Part shown: positions 15,089-23,481 of the stretch, piece after piece
Position numbering within the stretch: the stretch's first letter is position 1
Layout of the letters: every line of letters begins with the position of its first letter
From: Paenibacillus ferrarius
Lineage (GTDB): Bacteria; Bacillota; Bacilli; Paenibacillales; NBRC-103111
Assembly: GCF_002027705.1 (NCBI RefSeq)
Contig: NZ_MBTG01000013.1
Span: forward strand, 62,001 to 126,000
Reading direction: 5' to 3'
DNA: 64,000 bases
Notes under the pieces: generated by a model
Database searches by the model: none
Seen by the model: the letters and a program-made list of their open reading frames with translations, nothing else
What the model was told of the DNA's origin: nothing
Translations under genes and position numbers: made by a program

Positions 15089-15853
15089 ATGGAATATACC
15101 ATACAACATTTGGCTCAGTTGGCTGGAGTCAGCACCCGAACACTGCGATACTATGATGAAATTGCAATTCTTAAGCCGGCAAGAATTAATTCATCCGGGT
15201 ATCGCATCTATGGCCAGGCGGAAGTTGACAGGCTGCAGCAAATTATGTTTTACAGAGAACTAGATGTTCCTCTGGATCGCATTAAGGAGATGATTTCTGC
15301 GCCTACGTTCAATGGAAGCCGCGCGCTCAAAGAACATCATCAACAGCTCCTCAACAGAAGAAATCAATTAAATGTATTGATTGCAAACGTTGAAAAAACA
15401 ATTGCACTTTCAGAAGGGAGCATCACCATGGCAAATAAAGAGAAGTTCGAAGGTTTCAAACAAAAGCTGATCGACGATAACGAGGCGAAATACGGGAAAG
15501 AAATTCGAGAGCGCTATGGCAATGATAAAGTGAATACGTCCAATAACAAACTGAAAAATATGACACAAGAACAATATGACGAAGCTGCTCGGTTAGCAAG
15601 CGAAGTCCTCACAACCTTGGCAGAAGCTTTTCAAACAGGTGATCCTTCCAGTGACCTCGCGCAACAAGCAGCTGACTTGCACAAAACATGGTTATCCTGC
15701 TATTGGAGCAACTATACCAAAGAAGCGCATGCTGGTGTAGCACAAATGTATGTCGACGATGAACGGTTCAGAGCCTACTATGATGAAAAGCAGCCAGGCT
15801 TGGCAGCATTTCTGCGAGATGCGATCCAAATCTACACAGGAGTTAAACCATAA
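15089..15853 (+). CDS. MerR-family regulator with TipAS drug-binding domain
   Basis: A 254-residue activator. Residues 1-70 are the MerR winged helix (YTIQHLAQLAGVSTRTLRYYDEIAILKPARINSSGYRIYG), followed by a long coiled-coil dimerisation helix (about 75-115) and a TipAS/antibiotic-recognition domain (about 125-250: FEGFKQKLIDDNEAKYG, then QAADLHKTWLSCYWSNYTKEAHAGVAQMYVDDERFRAYYD, and FLRDAIQIYTG). Relatives such as TipAL, Mta and SkgA respond to drugs or stress. The ATG at 15089 is set by CAGGAGG eight bases before. A 19-bp-spacer promoter lies upstream. The next gene, convergent, is a MATE efflux pump, but the divergent LysE exporter is the more likely cotarget by position. Confidence 0.9.
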   Translation: MEYTIQHLAQLAGVSTRTLRYYDEIAILKPARINSSGYRIYGQAEVDRLQQIMFYRELDVPLDRIKEMISAPTFNGSRALKEHHQQLLNRRNQLNVLIANVEKTIALSEGSITMANKEKFEGFKQKLIDDNEAKYGKEIRERYGNDKVNTSNNKLKNMTQEQYDEAARLASEVLTTLAEAFQTGDPSSDLAQQAADLHKTWLSCYWSNYTKEAHAGVAQMYVDDERFRAYYDEKQPGLAAFLRDAIQIYTGVKP

Positions 15854-15916
15854 AGTCATGTGTCTTATAGACACTAGCATTATTCCTAACAGCTCCGTCA
15901 TGTCATAGCCAAACCA

Positions 15917-15953
15917 AAAACACAGATCCCCGATAAAAGGGTCTGTGTTTTTT
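15917..15953. terminator. Terminator between MerR/TipAS and MATE genes
   Basis: AAAACACAGA pairs with TCTGTGTTTT with an inner CCC/GGG stem (one bulged T); six T residues follow on the plus strand. Works for the MerR gene and possibly for the convergent MATE gene. Confidence 0.8.
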
Positions 15954-15961
15954 GGGGAGTA

Positions 15962-17338
15962 CTATTCAGTAAGAACCACGCCAACAGGTTTGACGAGTGC
16001 TTTGCTTTTCCAAGCTCCACTTTTCCAGCGAAGATACATCAGGATGCCCCGCAGCCATTCATCGACTACAAAAGCAATCCAGATCCCCAACAATCCCATG
16101 CCCAGATGAATTCCGAGCCAATAAGCGAGCGGTACCGCAACACCCCACATGGAGATAACGCCCATAAAAACAGGGAATTTAGCATCTCCGGCGGCCCGCA
16201 GGGAATTGATGACCACGAGATTGAAGGTGCGCCCAGGCTCCAAGATGATCGAAAGCAGCAAGATCGTTGATCCCATTGCGATAATGTCCGGATTGTCCGT
16301 GAATAATCCAAGCAGATCTTTGCGGAAAATAGCCGCAATGCCAACCACGACAAAAGTGACAACAAAACAAATGCGCAGACTCTTTAGCAAGCGATGATAT
16401 GCTGCTTTGAATTCTCCTGCTCCGACCATATGACCGATAATAATCTCGGTCCCCATGCCGATCGCCATCCCGAGTGCCATGAAATAGTTCGTTACGTTCA
16501 TAACATAGACATGCGTGCTCAAAGCAGCCTGCCCAATGATATTGACGAAGCTGACAATCATCAAATACTGTGACTGCCAAGACAAATGCTCGCCCGCTGA
16601 CGGCAGCCCAATGCTTAGGATCTGTTTCACAATCCGGCTGTCAAAGGTGATGTAGTCTTTTAACCGAATGGGTGCAGGGATTCTACGATATAGAATAACA
16701 ATAAGTACGATAAGTCCAAGCAGCCGACTTACGATGGTTGAAACCGCAGCACCAGTGACTCCTAGCTCCGGAAATCCTAAGTTACCGAAGATAAGCAGAC
16801 TGTTTCCCACGACATGAATGATGTTCACGCCAAGAGTAACATACATAACATCTCTAGTTTGCCCGTTCGAACGCAAGACAGAAGAAATAGCGTAGGATAA
16901 AGCTTCAACCCAAATGAATGCACCAATCAAAGTTAAATATTTCTTGGCAATTGCAACCTGGCCTGGGTCCAAATTCATCAAACGCATCAATGATTCACCA
17001 AAAACGACTAAAACAATACTTACGATAATACCAAAAATCAAGTTAATTGTGATCGCCAGCGCTGAAATACGGCTCGCTTCTTTCTTGCGGCCTGCCCCCA
17101 GATTCTGAGCGACTGCCACGCTAGTTCCGATGCCAACGAAACCAAACATCAGAATACAAAACACAATAATTTCATTCGCCAAGCCAACCGCGCCAGTGAC
17201 TTGATCCGATATTCGACTTAGCATAAACACATCGGCAGTTCCCAGCATCATCCGCAGAACGGAATCAACGAAGATCGGCCATGTGACCGCGAACAGACTA
17301 AGCTTTTTCCAAGATGCTATTGTTTCTGTGTCTTTCAC
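15962..17338 (-). CDS. MATE-family multidrug/sodium antiporter
   Basis: A 458-residue membrane protein with twelve predicted helices arranged as two six-helix halves, typical of MATE pumps that expel cationic compounds against sodium or protons. Family features include LRMMLGTADVFMLSRISDQVTGAVGLANEI in helix 1-2, AVAQNLGAGRKKEASRISALA, and in the second half IGLPSAGEHLSWQSQYL and AIGMGTEIIIGHMVGAGEFKAAYHR. The start is GTG at 17338 with AAGGAG eight bases upstream. Monocistronic between two terminator-containing gaps. Substrates cannot be inferred. Confidence 0.9.
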   Translation of the reverse strand: MKDTETIASWKKLSLFAVTWPIFVDSVLRMMLGTADVFMLSRISDQVTGAVGLANEIIVFCILMFGFVGIGTSVAVAQNLGAGRKKEASRISALAITINLIFGIIVSIVLVVFGESLMRLMNLDPGQVAIAKKYLTLIGAFIWVEALSYAISSVLRSNGQTRDVMYVTLGVNIIHVVGNSLLIFGNLGFPELGVTGAAVSTIVSRLLGLIVLIVILYRRIPAPIRLKDYITFDSRIVKQILSIGLPSAGEHLSWQSQYLMIVSFVNIIGQAALSTHVYVMNVTNYFMALGMAIGMGTEIIIGHMVGAGEFKAAYHRLLKSLRICFVVTFVVVGIAAIFRKDLLGLFTDNPDIIAMGSTILLLSIILEPGRTFNLVVINSLRAAGDAKFPVFMGVISMWGVAVPLAYWLGIHLGMGLLGIWIAFVVDEWLRGILMYLRWKSGAWKSKALVKPVGVVLTE

Positions 17339-17413
17339 TTCGTATGCTCCTTACTATCAAATGCTTTTAGTTTAGGTTACGTAAGCGATTTCAGTCAAAT
17401 GCTAGTAATAACC

Positions 17414-17454
17414 ATAAAAAAACCATCAACCCATTCAGCATGGCATTGATGGTT
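17414..17454 (-). terminator. Terminator of the Gfo/Idh-epimerase operon
   Basis: Minus-strand 9-bp stem (17446-17454 with 17421-17429) followed by seven T (complement of 17414-17420), 19 bases after the oxidoreductase stop. Confidence 0.85.
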
Positions 17455-17472
17455 CGTATTCATTTCTTGCGG

Positions 17473-18492
17473 TTATTTGACTTGTACCCAAGCGCCGCGG
17501 CTGTCTGCTGATGCGATCTCTGCAACCGCAATCTCAATACTGTCAAGCGTGCTGTAAGCCGTTTCCGTTGGAATAACTTCGCCTTGAATCAACGTTTCAA
17601 CGAAATATTTGATTTCTTGGTAATAACCCATTTCCGCAGAAATCTCTGGTTGAAAGCCTCCGCCTTCATTCAAATTCACTTTCAGAGTATTTCCTTGGAA
17701 AATGATATTTCCTTTTTCAAAATTAACGCGGAACTGCATATCGAATCCATAATCGCCTTCGAGTGTCCAGTCGGCTTGCGCATTAATAACTTTGCCATCC
17801 TCGTACAAATAGTTGGTGGAGACAACATCGTAACCGCTGCCAGGCACGACATTTTTCGCCAAGCACGAAACAGATTCCGGTTTGCCGAACAACCAATTGA
17901 TCGTATCAATATCATGAACATGCATATCCAGCAAAGCTCCGCCGCTCTTATCCTTCTCGATCAGCCACGGTCCCCAAGTTGGCGTAGCGCCGCCACGGTA
18001 GAAATAACCGGATAACACTTTGCCATATGTTTGTTCTTCCACCGCTTGCTTCAGATACACGTAAGCAGGCCAGAATCGCAAGCATTGTCCGATCAATAAC
18101 TGTTTCCCGTTAGCTTCTGCGGCTTGGATCATTTCCTGGCATTCTTCCGCATTCAGTGCCATCGGCTTTTCACATAACACATGAACACCGTGATTCAGAC
18201 ATTGAACTGAAATTTCTTTGTGCAAATACGTAGGCAGTGTAATGCTGACACAATCCAATTGCTCTTTCTCGAGCATCTCGGCAACACTTGTATATTTATG
18301 AAATTGGCTGAAATCAACGCTTGAACCTGTCGTCTCAATATTGCCGCCAGACCCTTGACCTGTAAGCTTAGTCTCATCGATATCACATAGAGCGACCAGC
18401 TTGATTGGAACGCCTTCCGCTTCAAGGCGAACATAATTATCAATGTGCGTACGCCCCATAAAACCTACTCCGATTAATCCGACTCTCAGCAT
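17473..18492 (-). CDS. Gfo/Idh/MocA-family NAD(P)-dependent oxidoreductase
   Basis: A 339-residue sugar or inositol dehydrogenase-type enzyme. The N-terminal Rossmann fold begins MLRVGLIGVGFMGRTHIDNY (GxGxxG with the family histidine), followed by LPTYLHKEIS and HVLCEKPMALNAEECQEM with the catalytic EKP lysine. The C-terminal half has the alpha/beta substrate domain with GGALLDMHVHDIDTINWLFG, whose Asp/His pair is usual for substrate oxidation. It is the second gene of an operon, two bases after the isomerase/epimerase stop, controlled probably by the divergent AraC regulator. The pair suggests catabolism of an unusual sugar, inositol or a modified glycoside. Confidence 0.9.
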   Translation of the reverse strand: MLRVGLIGVGFMGRTHIDNYVRLEAEGVPIKLVALCDIDETKLTGQGSGGNIETTGSSVDFSQFHKYTSVAEMLEKEQLDCVSITLPTYLHKEISVQCLNHGVHVLCEKPMALNAEECQEMIQAAEANGKQLLIGQCLRFWPAYVYLKQAVEEQTYGKVLSGYFYRGGATPTWGPWLIEKDKSGGALLDMHVHDIDTINWLFGKPESVSCLAKNVVPGSGYDVVSTNYLYEDGKVINAQADWTLEGDYGFDMQFRVNFEKGNIIFQGNTLKVNLNEGGGFQPEISAEMGYYQEIKYFVETLIQGEVIPTETAYSTLDSIEIAVAEIASADSRGAWVQVK

Positions 18493-18494
18493 GA

Positions 18495-19337
18495 TTAGTT
18501 CCTCCCTAGGATTGCATTCATAGCACCTGATGTATTGAAAATGATTTGTTCCCCGTAATGGGTATAACCCGGAATCATTTCTGCAATAACGTAATCGTCA
18601 TAGCCGATCGCTTCGAGAGCTTTCACGACTTCTGGATAATTCACATCACCGGCAAGCAAATCTACGAAGCCATGCAAGCCTCCAGCTGTGCGGCGATAGT
18701 CTTTGAAATGCACTTTTTTGATTCGTTTATTCAAAATAGCAATCCAATGCTCAGGGTAACCGGAGTAGAGTACATTCCCTACATCAAAGTAAGCGCCAAC
18801 AAATGGAGAGTTGATTTTATCAATAAAGTCTCTCATTTCTAAAGGAGACAGCAAAAATTTGTTCCATACATTTTCGATTCCAATTGAAACGTTTTGAGTT
18901 TTGGCTTCAACAGAAAGCTCCTTCAGCGCTTCCAAAGCATAGTCGTAAGCCTGATCGTAAGGTACAACCTCCGCATCGGGGATGAAATCTACCCCAACGG
19001 CTCCCGGCACGACAAGAATCGTATCCACACCAAGAATCGCTGCAAACTCAAGCTGTTTTTTGACGATCGCTTTCGCCTTCTCACGGATCTGCGCATTGCT
19101 GCTTGTTAAGGAATAAGTCCAATATAAACCACTAGCTAGGCTGCTGATGGCAATACCCGTTTCATCCGCTAGCTGACGGTAACCTTTGATTTCTTCTGCT
19201 GTGCTTTCCAGGCTCAACTCACCAGTCTCATTCAATGCGAGCTCAATCCCATCGAATCCAGCGTCTTTCGCTAATGCAATCGCTTCTTTCACTTTCAGTG
19301 AACTTGGAAATGACCAAATATTGATTCCTTTTTTCAT
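18495..19337 (-). CDS. Sugar phosphate isomerase/epimerase (xylose isomerase-like TIM barrel)
   Basis: A 280-residue member of the AP endonuclease-2/xylose isomerase-like barrel family. Features are KKGINIWSFPSSL at the N terminus, FDGIELALNETGELS, LGVDTILVVPGAVGVDF, the metal-binding IGIENVWNKF, GAYFDVGNVLYSGYPEHW, KKVHFKDYRR and C-terminal YVIAEMIPGY. The conserved Glu/Asp/His/Glu metal set is therefore present. It probably isomerises or epimerises a ketose, or dehydrates an inosose-like compound. The ATG at 19337 is preceded by GGAGGAG; the frame is open to 19361 but without a site. First gene of the operon with the oxidoreductase. Confidence 0.88.
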   Translation of the reverse strand: MKKGINIWSFPSSLKVKEAIALAKDAGFDGIELALNETGELSLESTAEEIKGYRQLADETGIAISSLASGLYWTYSLTSSNAQIREKAKAIVKKQLEFAAILGVDTILVVPGAVGVDFIPDAEVVPYDQAYDYALEALKELSVEAKTQNVSIGIENVWNKFLLSPLEMRDFIDKINSPFVGAYFDVGNVLYSGYPEHWIAILNKRIKKVHFKDYRRTAGGLHGFVDLLAGDVNYPEVVKALEAIGYDDYVIAEMIPGYTHYGEQIIFNTSGAMNAILGRN

Positions 19338-19363
19338 CGTTATCTCCTCCGTCTCTATCATTT

Positions 19364-19392
19364 ATTATAGAAGAGTACATACCGAGAATATT
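19364..19392 (-). promoter_or_regulatory. Promoter of the isomerase-oxidoreductase operon
   Basis: Minus-strand -10 TATAAT (19364-19369) with no good -35 at 17 bp (AATATT, 19387-19392). A consensus -10 with a weak -35 fits an activator-dependent promoter, as would suit the divergent AraC regulator. Confidence 0.4.
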
Positions 19393-19486
19393 TACCTAAA
19401 AAGCCGATTTATTTGCACTTTCCAAAAACGAGTATGTTAAAATTGAGGATGCATTCATTTAACCTGAAACAGAAAGGTCGGACAGC

Positions 19487-20395
19487 ATGAAATTTCCACG
19501 CTTGCAGCTTCAAGAGTCACTAATCATTCAAAACCTTATTTCCTTTCATTATTTCGAATATGCCAAAGGGTATGTTTTTGAGGGAGAGCAGCATGACTTT
19601 TGGGAGTTGCTGTACGTCGATAAAGGCGAAGTTGAGGTGCGTGCCGATGATCAGGTCCATACGCTGCGCCAGGGGAATATGATCTTTCATAAACCAGAGG
19701 AATTCCATACCGTTAGTGTGAAGCATGAACATAAGCCGCCAAATCTGATTGTCATTTCATTCGAATGCGTATCCGCGGCAATGTCCCATTTTGAGAATAA
19801 AATCATTGCTTTAGGCGATCGGGAACGCAATATGCTTTCCTTGATTATCCAAGAAGGATTTCAAGCTTTCCTGCCACCTTTTGATCAATCCGCCGTTCAT
19901 CACCTGGCTAGAAATCCGTCTGCGCCATTTGGCTCTGAACAAGTCATCAAATCCAACTTAGAGCTGCTGCTCATTACTTTAATCAGGCATCAAGACCAAT
20001 CATTCATCCAAGAGACCGTGAAGCAGTCTTCGCTGCAAAAAGAAAAAGCTGAACAACGAATTGTTCAGCAAATTATAACCTATATGCAAGCCAATCTCTC
20101 GCAATCTTTCACCCAAGATCACTTATGTCAAACTTTTCACTTGGGCAAAAGCCGCTTAAAGGAGCTCTTCCAAACGCAATTGCAAACCAGTGTCATGGAA
20201 ACCTTCAAGTCTCTCAAGATCGAGCAAGCCAAAACATTGATTCGCGAAGAACCCTACAATTTCACAGAAATTGCTGCAATGCTTGGCTATACGAGCATAC
20301 ACTATTTCTCGAGGGACTTTAAGAAAGCGGTTGGCATGTCTCCCTCTGATTACGCCAAATCGGTCAAAGCCCGTGTTCAGCGGGATCAGAATTAA
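19487..20395 (+). CDS. AraC-family transcriptional regulator
   Basis: A 302-residue regulator with an N-terminal cupin sensor (about 15-110: FWELLYVDKGEVEVRADDQVHTLRQGNMIFHKPEEFHTV) and two C-terminal helix-turn-helices (about 195-295: FTQDHLCQTFHLGKSRLKELFQTQLQ and EIAAMLGYTSIHYFSRDFKKAVGMSPSDYAKS), the standard AraC layout. The cupin probably binds a sugar. It is divergent from the isomerase/epimerase-oxidoreductase operon with a 149-base gap, so it should control that operon. AAAGG precedes the ATG. Its 3' end overlaps the convergent secreted-protein gene by four bases, so no terminator separates them. Confidence 0.9.
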   Translation: MKFPRLQLQESLIIQNLISFHYFEYAKGYVFEGEQHDFWELLYVDKGEVEVRADDQVHTLRQGNMIFHKPEEFHTVSVKHEHKPPNLIVISFECVSAAMSHFENKIIALGDRERNMLSLIIQEGFQAFLPPFDQSAVHHLARNPSAPFGSEQVIKSNLELLLITLIRHQDQSFIQETVKQSSLQKEKAEQRIVQQIITYMQANLSQSFTQDHLCQTFHLGKSRLKELFQTQLQTSVMETFKSLKIEQAKTLIREEPYNFTEIAAMLGYTSIHYFSRDFKKAVGMSPSDYAKSVKARVQRDQN

Positions 20396-22116
20396 CCCTT
20401 AATCACTTTCACCAATCGTTTCGAAGTCCCATTTGGAGTTTCAATCGTTTCATACACGTTCACAGTGTACGGATAGCTAACTTGATCAGTCGTAATGTTC
20501 GATGCATCAATCGTTTGAACACCGCTGATTAATTTATTCGCTCCTGTGAACGCCGCATCCTTCGAACCTACCACACGTCCGGCACTATCCACGATTTCAA
20601 ATCTTAATTTGGAGAAATTGTTGTCTACGACAACATTCTCTTTTTGCGTAATCCCCAAGTCAAGTCGGAACTTGTACGAATACGTCAATTGTGGCGTCGT
20701 CTGCGTGCTTACAGTGACATCTTTGAATACCAGATCAAACGGATATAAGGAAATCGTTGAATCTGTTCCTTCTTTCTGAACGTCGGTTTGCAGAGCAGCA
20801 ATCGTCGTTGTGTAAGGCGCCGCGGCTGCTGCATCAAGCAGCTTCATAGAGAAGCTTGTGCCCGCTTCTGTTTGCGGAACTACATAGGCATAGCTGACCA
20901 CGTAGCTTAAGCCCGGATTCAACATCGTCGTCACATTCGATTGACGTGCTCCTTGATACGTAACCCCTTGGGAACTCACCAATTCAGATTGGAAATTCGG
21001 TGTCGCAATAGGCGCACTGCTCGTATTCGTTAATTTGAACTTAGCCACCGCTGTTTGATAACCCTCGCCTGGATTCTCATGAAGATGAAGTTCCATCAAT
21101 GATACTTGTGTTTGCTTATCCACAACTTTCGTTAATGGATCAAATGCAATAGGTTGGCCGATCGTATAAGGCACAGCAGTTGATTTCTCTTGATCCGCTT
21201 TTGGCCAGCTAATTGCTAGTTTTCCCGTTGCTAGAGTCGTTGCTGGACCTTGACCTTCACCTTTAGGTGCGAATGAATCCGTAGACAGCACAACCAAATT
21301 CGTTAAAGTCACACCATTTTCAACCGGGATCGCATAATGAAGATATTTCTTCTCTCCGGCTTCCAAAGTTACAGATTCTGCTTCGGAACGTTTGCCTTCG
21401 TAGTTTTTCACTTCGGATTGAGCATCCATGCGGAAGGCAGGTACCGTTTCTCGACCTTCACCAGGATTACTGGCCAAGACCGTAACTACAGCTACACGGC
21501 CTGTTGCCGTATCCTGCATGGAAGCTTCAACTGTGGAATAAGTTAAACCGGAATTAACGCCTGGAATCGTAAAGGATTGGCCCCAAGCCAAGTTGCCCAA
21601 ATTTTGCAAAGCGGCTGTTCCTGTCCCGCCATACCAAACGGACGCCGTAGGCATAGTAAGCAGTGTAGTTTCTACTTTAGGGTAGGAGTAGATATCTACA
21701 TTTACAAATGAAAGCTGACTGACTTGACCGATTTCTTTGCTGTCAATCGAAGTCATATATACAAGCTCGCCGATCTCTTTGGGCTGCAATGTTTCTTTGT
21801 TCCCTGCGCTAGGTTTCAGTGTATAAGAAACACCGCTTGTTGTTTGCAACCTCAGCTCATGTTCAGGCACTCTGTTCTGAGTCGTACCTCCGTTATACAA
21901 TCGAACAGTAACAGCAAGCTGGGAGCCGGACGCTGTTGGCGTCACGGCTACACTTTTAATTGCTGCTCGGATATCATTAGTCAGTCCGTAATTTACAGTA
22001 GGAGCCGAAGTTACAGCCGATCCCGCATCAGCTGCCCAAGCGGTCATGCCGCCTTGAACGAGCATCGTACCCAGTACAATAGCAGTCAGGCTTGTTTTCC
22101 ATGGATTCTTTTTCAT
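20392..22116 (-). CDS. Secreted beta-sandwich-repeat protein linked to the RND pump
   Basis: A 574-residue protein not assigned to a family I can name. It has a clear signal peptide (KKNPWKTSLTAIVLGTMLVQGGMTAWA, cleavage near residue 29). The mature part seems to hold three or four similar modules of about 110-130 residues, each with a strand such as LAVTVRLYNGG, VAVVTVLASNPGEG or AVAKFKLTNTSS followed by a polar strand, a hydrophobic YxMTS/HYAIPV/SYAYVVP strand and a final strand; this suggests immunoglobulin-like or DUF4352-like folds. GGAGAG precedes the ATG. It is the last gene of the operon after the adaptor lipoprotein and RND pump, so it may be an extracellular part of that export system. 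Confidence 0.75.
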   Translation of the reverse strand: MKKNPWKTSLTAIVLGTMLVQGGMTAWAADAGSAVTSAPTVNYGLTNDIRAAIKSVAVTPTASGSQLAVTVRLYNGGTTQNRVPEHELRLQTTSGVSYTLKPSAGNKETLQPKEIGELVYMTSIDSKEIGQVSQLSFVNVDIYSYPKVETTLLTMPTASVWYGGTGTAALQNLGNLAWGQSFTIPGVNSGLTYSTVEASMQDTATGRVAVVTVLASNPGEGRETVPAFRMDAQSEVKNYEGKRSEAESVTLEAGEKKYLHYAIPVENGVTLTNLVVLSTDSFAPKGEGQGPATTLATGKLAISWPKADQEKSTAVPYTIGQPIAFDPLTKVVDKQTQVSLMELHLHENPGEGYQTAVAKFKLTNTSSAPIATPNFQSELVSSQGVTYQGARQSNVTTMLNPGLSYVVSYAYVVPQTEAGTSFSMKLLDAAAAAPYTTTIAALQTDVQKEGTDSTISLYPFDLVFKDVTVSTQTTPQLTYSYKFRLDLGITQKENVVVDNNFSKLRFEIVDSAGRVVGSKDAAFTGANKLISGVQTIDASNITTDQVSYPYTVNVYETIETPNGTSKRLVKVIKG

Positions 22117-22171
22117 TTATTTACTCTCCTTCATATGAAGTGTTCACAGATGTCTATTCGTTCTCTGATGT

Positions 22172-23470
22172 TTATTTCTTGGCTTCAGGTGTCGCAGACG
22201 GAGCTGCTGAAGCAGCAGCATCTACCTTTTGTCCGTCTTTCAACGTGTTTTGCCCCGTTACAACTAGATTCTCGCCATCTTTTACACCTTCAAGCACTTC
22301 CTGATACTCGCCATTAATACGGCCCAATTTTACTTTCCGTTTCGAGTATTGATCGCCTTGTTTAACAAAAACAAACGTATCTGACTCTTCCCGAATAACG
22401 CTCAAAGTAGGAATCGCAACTACTTTCTCTTCCGTTTCAGTCGTCAACTGCACCATGAACCGGGTACCAGGCTGCAGCTTATGATCCGCGTTGGCTACCT
22501 CCAGCTCTAACGTGTACGTTTTGGTTGCAGCACTCATAATTGGTGCCAGGTAGCTGATTTTGGCTGTTCCCTTTTTGTCGGGTTGATCCGGATTATAGTA
22601 AACAAGCTCTTGTTTGCCTTTCACAAGCTGGTAGTTCGTTTCGGATAGCTCCGTTTTAATTTTAATAGGATCAATCTGCTGCACTTGACCTACTTTGCCT
22701 GCCGCGGCATTCACCGATTGTCCAACTACGACATTAAAGTCCGTTAAAATGCCACTGCTTGGCGCTTTAATCTCATAATTTTCTAAGGAGCGATTTGCAT
22801 CATCCAGAGCCAAGGTTGCTGATTCAGCTTGCGTCAGAATGGATGAGATTGAATCTGAGTTGTCGAATGCGGACAGCTTGCTTCGAGCCGCATCCAAATT
22901 CATCTGCGCGTTGTCCAGCGCTTGTTTCACTTGATCCACTTGATGCTGAACGACAAGTCCTGCATCATAATCATTGCGCGTTTTATTATAATCTTGCTGA
23001 GCATTGGTAAGGGCAGTTTGTGACCGCGTCACGTTGTCCGCCAAATCTTTGCGGTTGTTTACTTTGTTGTCTTTGGCTTGCTGCAAGGACTCTTGTGCGC
23101 TTCTTAAGGACAGCTCACTCTTGCGTTTGTTTGACAGGGCATCCTTATTGTCAAGAACGAAGAGGACATCGCCCTTTTGAACATACTCACCGCGGTTTTT
23201 CAGAACTTCGGTTACCTCGCCATTCGCTTTGGCTACGACATCCAGCGTCGTACCTGCCGCTACATCTGCAACCTGTTCAATCGGATTGCTGATTTTCTGT
23301 TTCTTAATATCTTCTGTTTTAATCGTTCGCGGCGCTAATTGAACGGTTGCTGCCCCTTTTGCCCCTGGTGCTGAACAAGCTGAGGCGAGGACCGCGGCTG
23401 CTGTCAGCAGCGCGATCACTCCCATCGAGCGATATTTGAATTTACGTTTCCGAGAACTATCGTTAATCAT
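22172..23470 (-). CDS. RND efflux adaptor (membrane fusion protein), lipoprotein
   Basis: A 432-residue HlyD/MFP-type adaptor. The N terminus is a lipoprotein signal (LLTAAAVLASACSAPG, lipidated Cys about residue 32). The barrel/lipoyl halves are split by a long helical hairpin (about 120-215: SLRSAQESLQQAKDNK through TRNDYDAGLVVQHQVDQVKQALDNAQMNLDAARSKL); GTTLDVVAKANGEVTEVLKNRGEYVQKGDVLFVLDN and the later YEIKAPSSGILTDFNVVVGQSV are the lipoyl motifs. AGGAGG precedes the ATG. The product should anchor on the outer face of the membrane and work with the RND pump encoded 12 bases upstream. The C terminus is Ala/Pro-rich. Confidence 0.9.
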   Translation of the reverse strand: MINDSSRKRKFKYRSMGVIALLTAAAVLASACSAPGAKGAATVQLAPRTIKTEDIKKQKISNPIEQVADVAAGTTLDVVAKANGEVTEVLKNRGEYVQKGDVLFVLDNKDALSNKRKSELSLRSAQESLQQAKDNKVNNRKDLADNVTRSQTALTNAQQDYNKTRNDYDAGLVVQHQVDQVKQALDNAQMNLDAARSKLSAFDNSDSISSILTQAESATLALDDANRSLENYEIKAPSSGILTDFNVVVGQSVNAAAGKVGQVQQIDPIKIKTELSETNYQLVKGKQELVYYNPDQPDKKGTAKISYLAPIMSAATKTYTLELEVANADHKLQPGTRFMVQLTTETEEKVVAIPTLSVIREESDTFVFVKQGDQYSKRKVKLGRINGEYQEVLEGVKDGENLVVTGQNTLKDGQKVDAAASAAPSATPEAKK

Positions 23471-23481
23471 CTATGTGCCTC

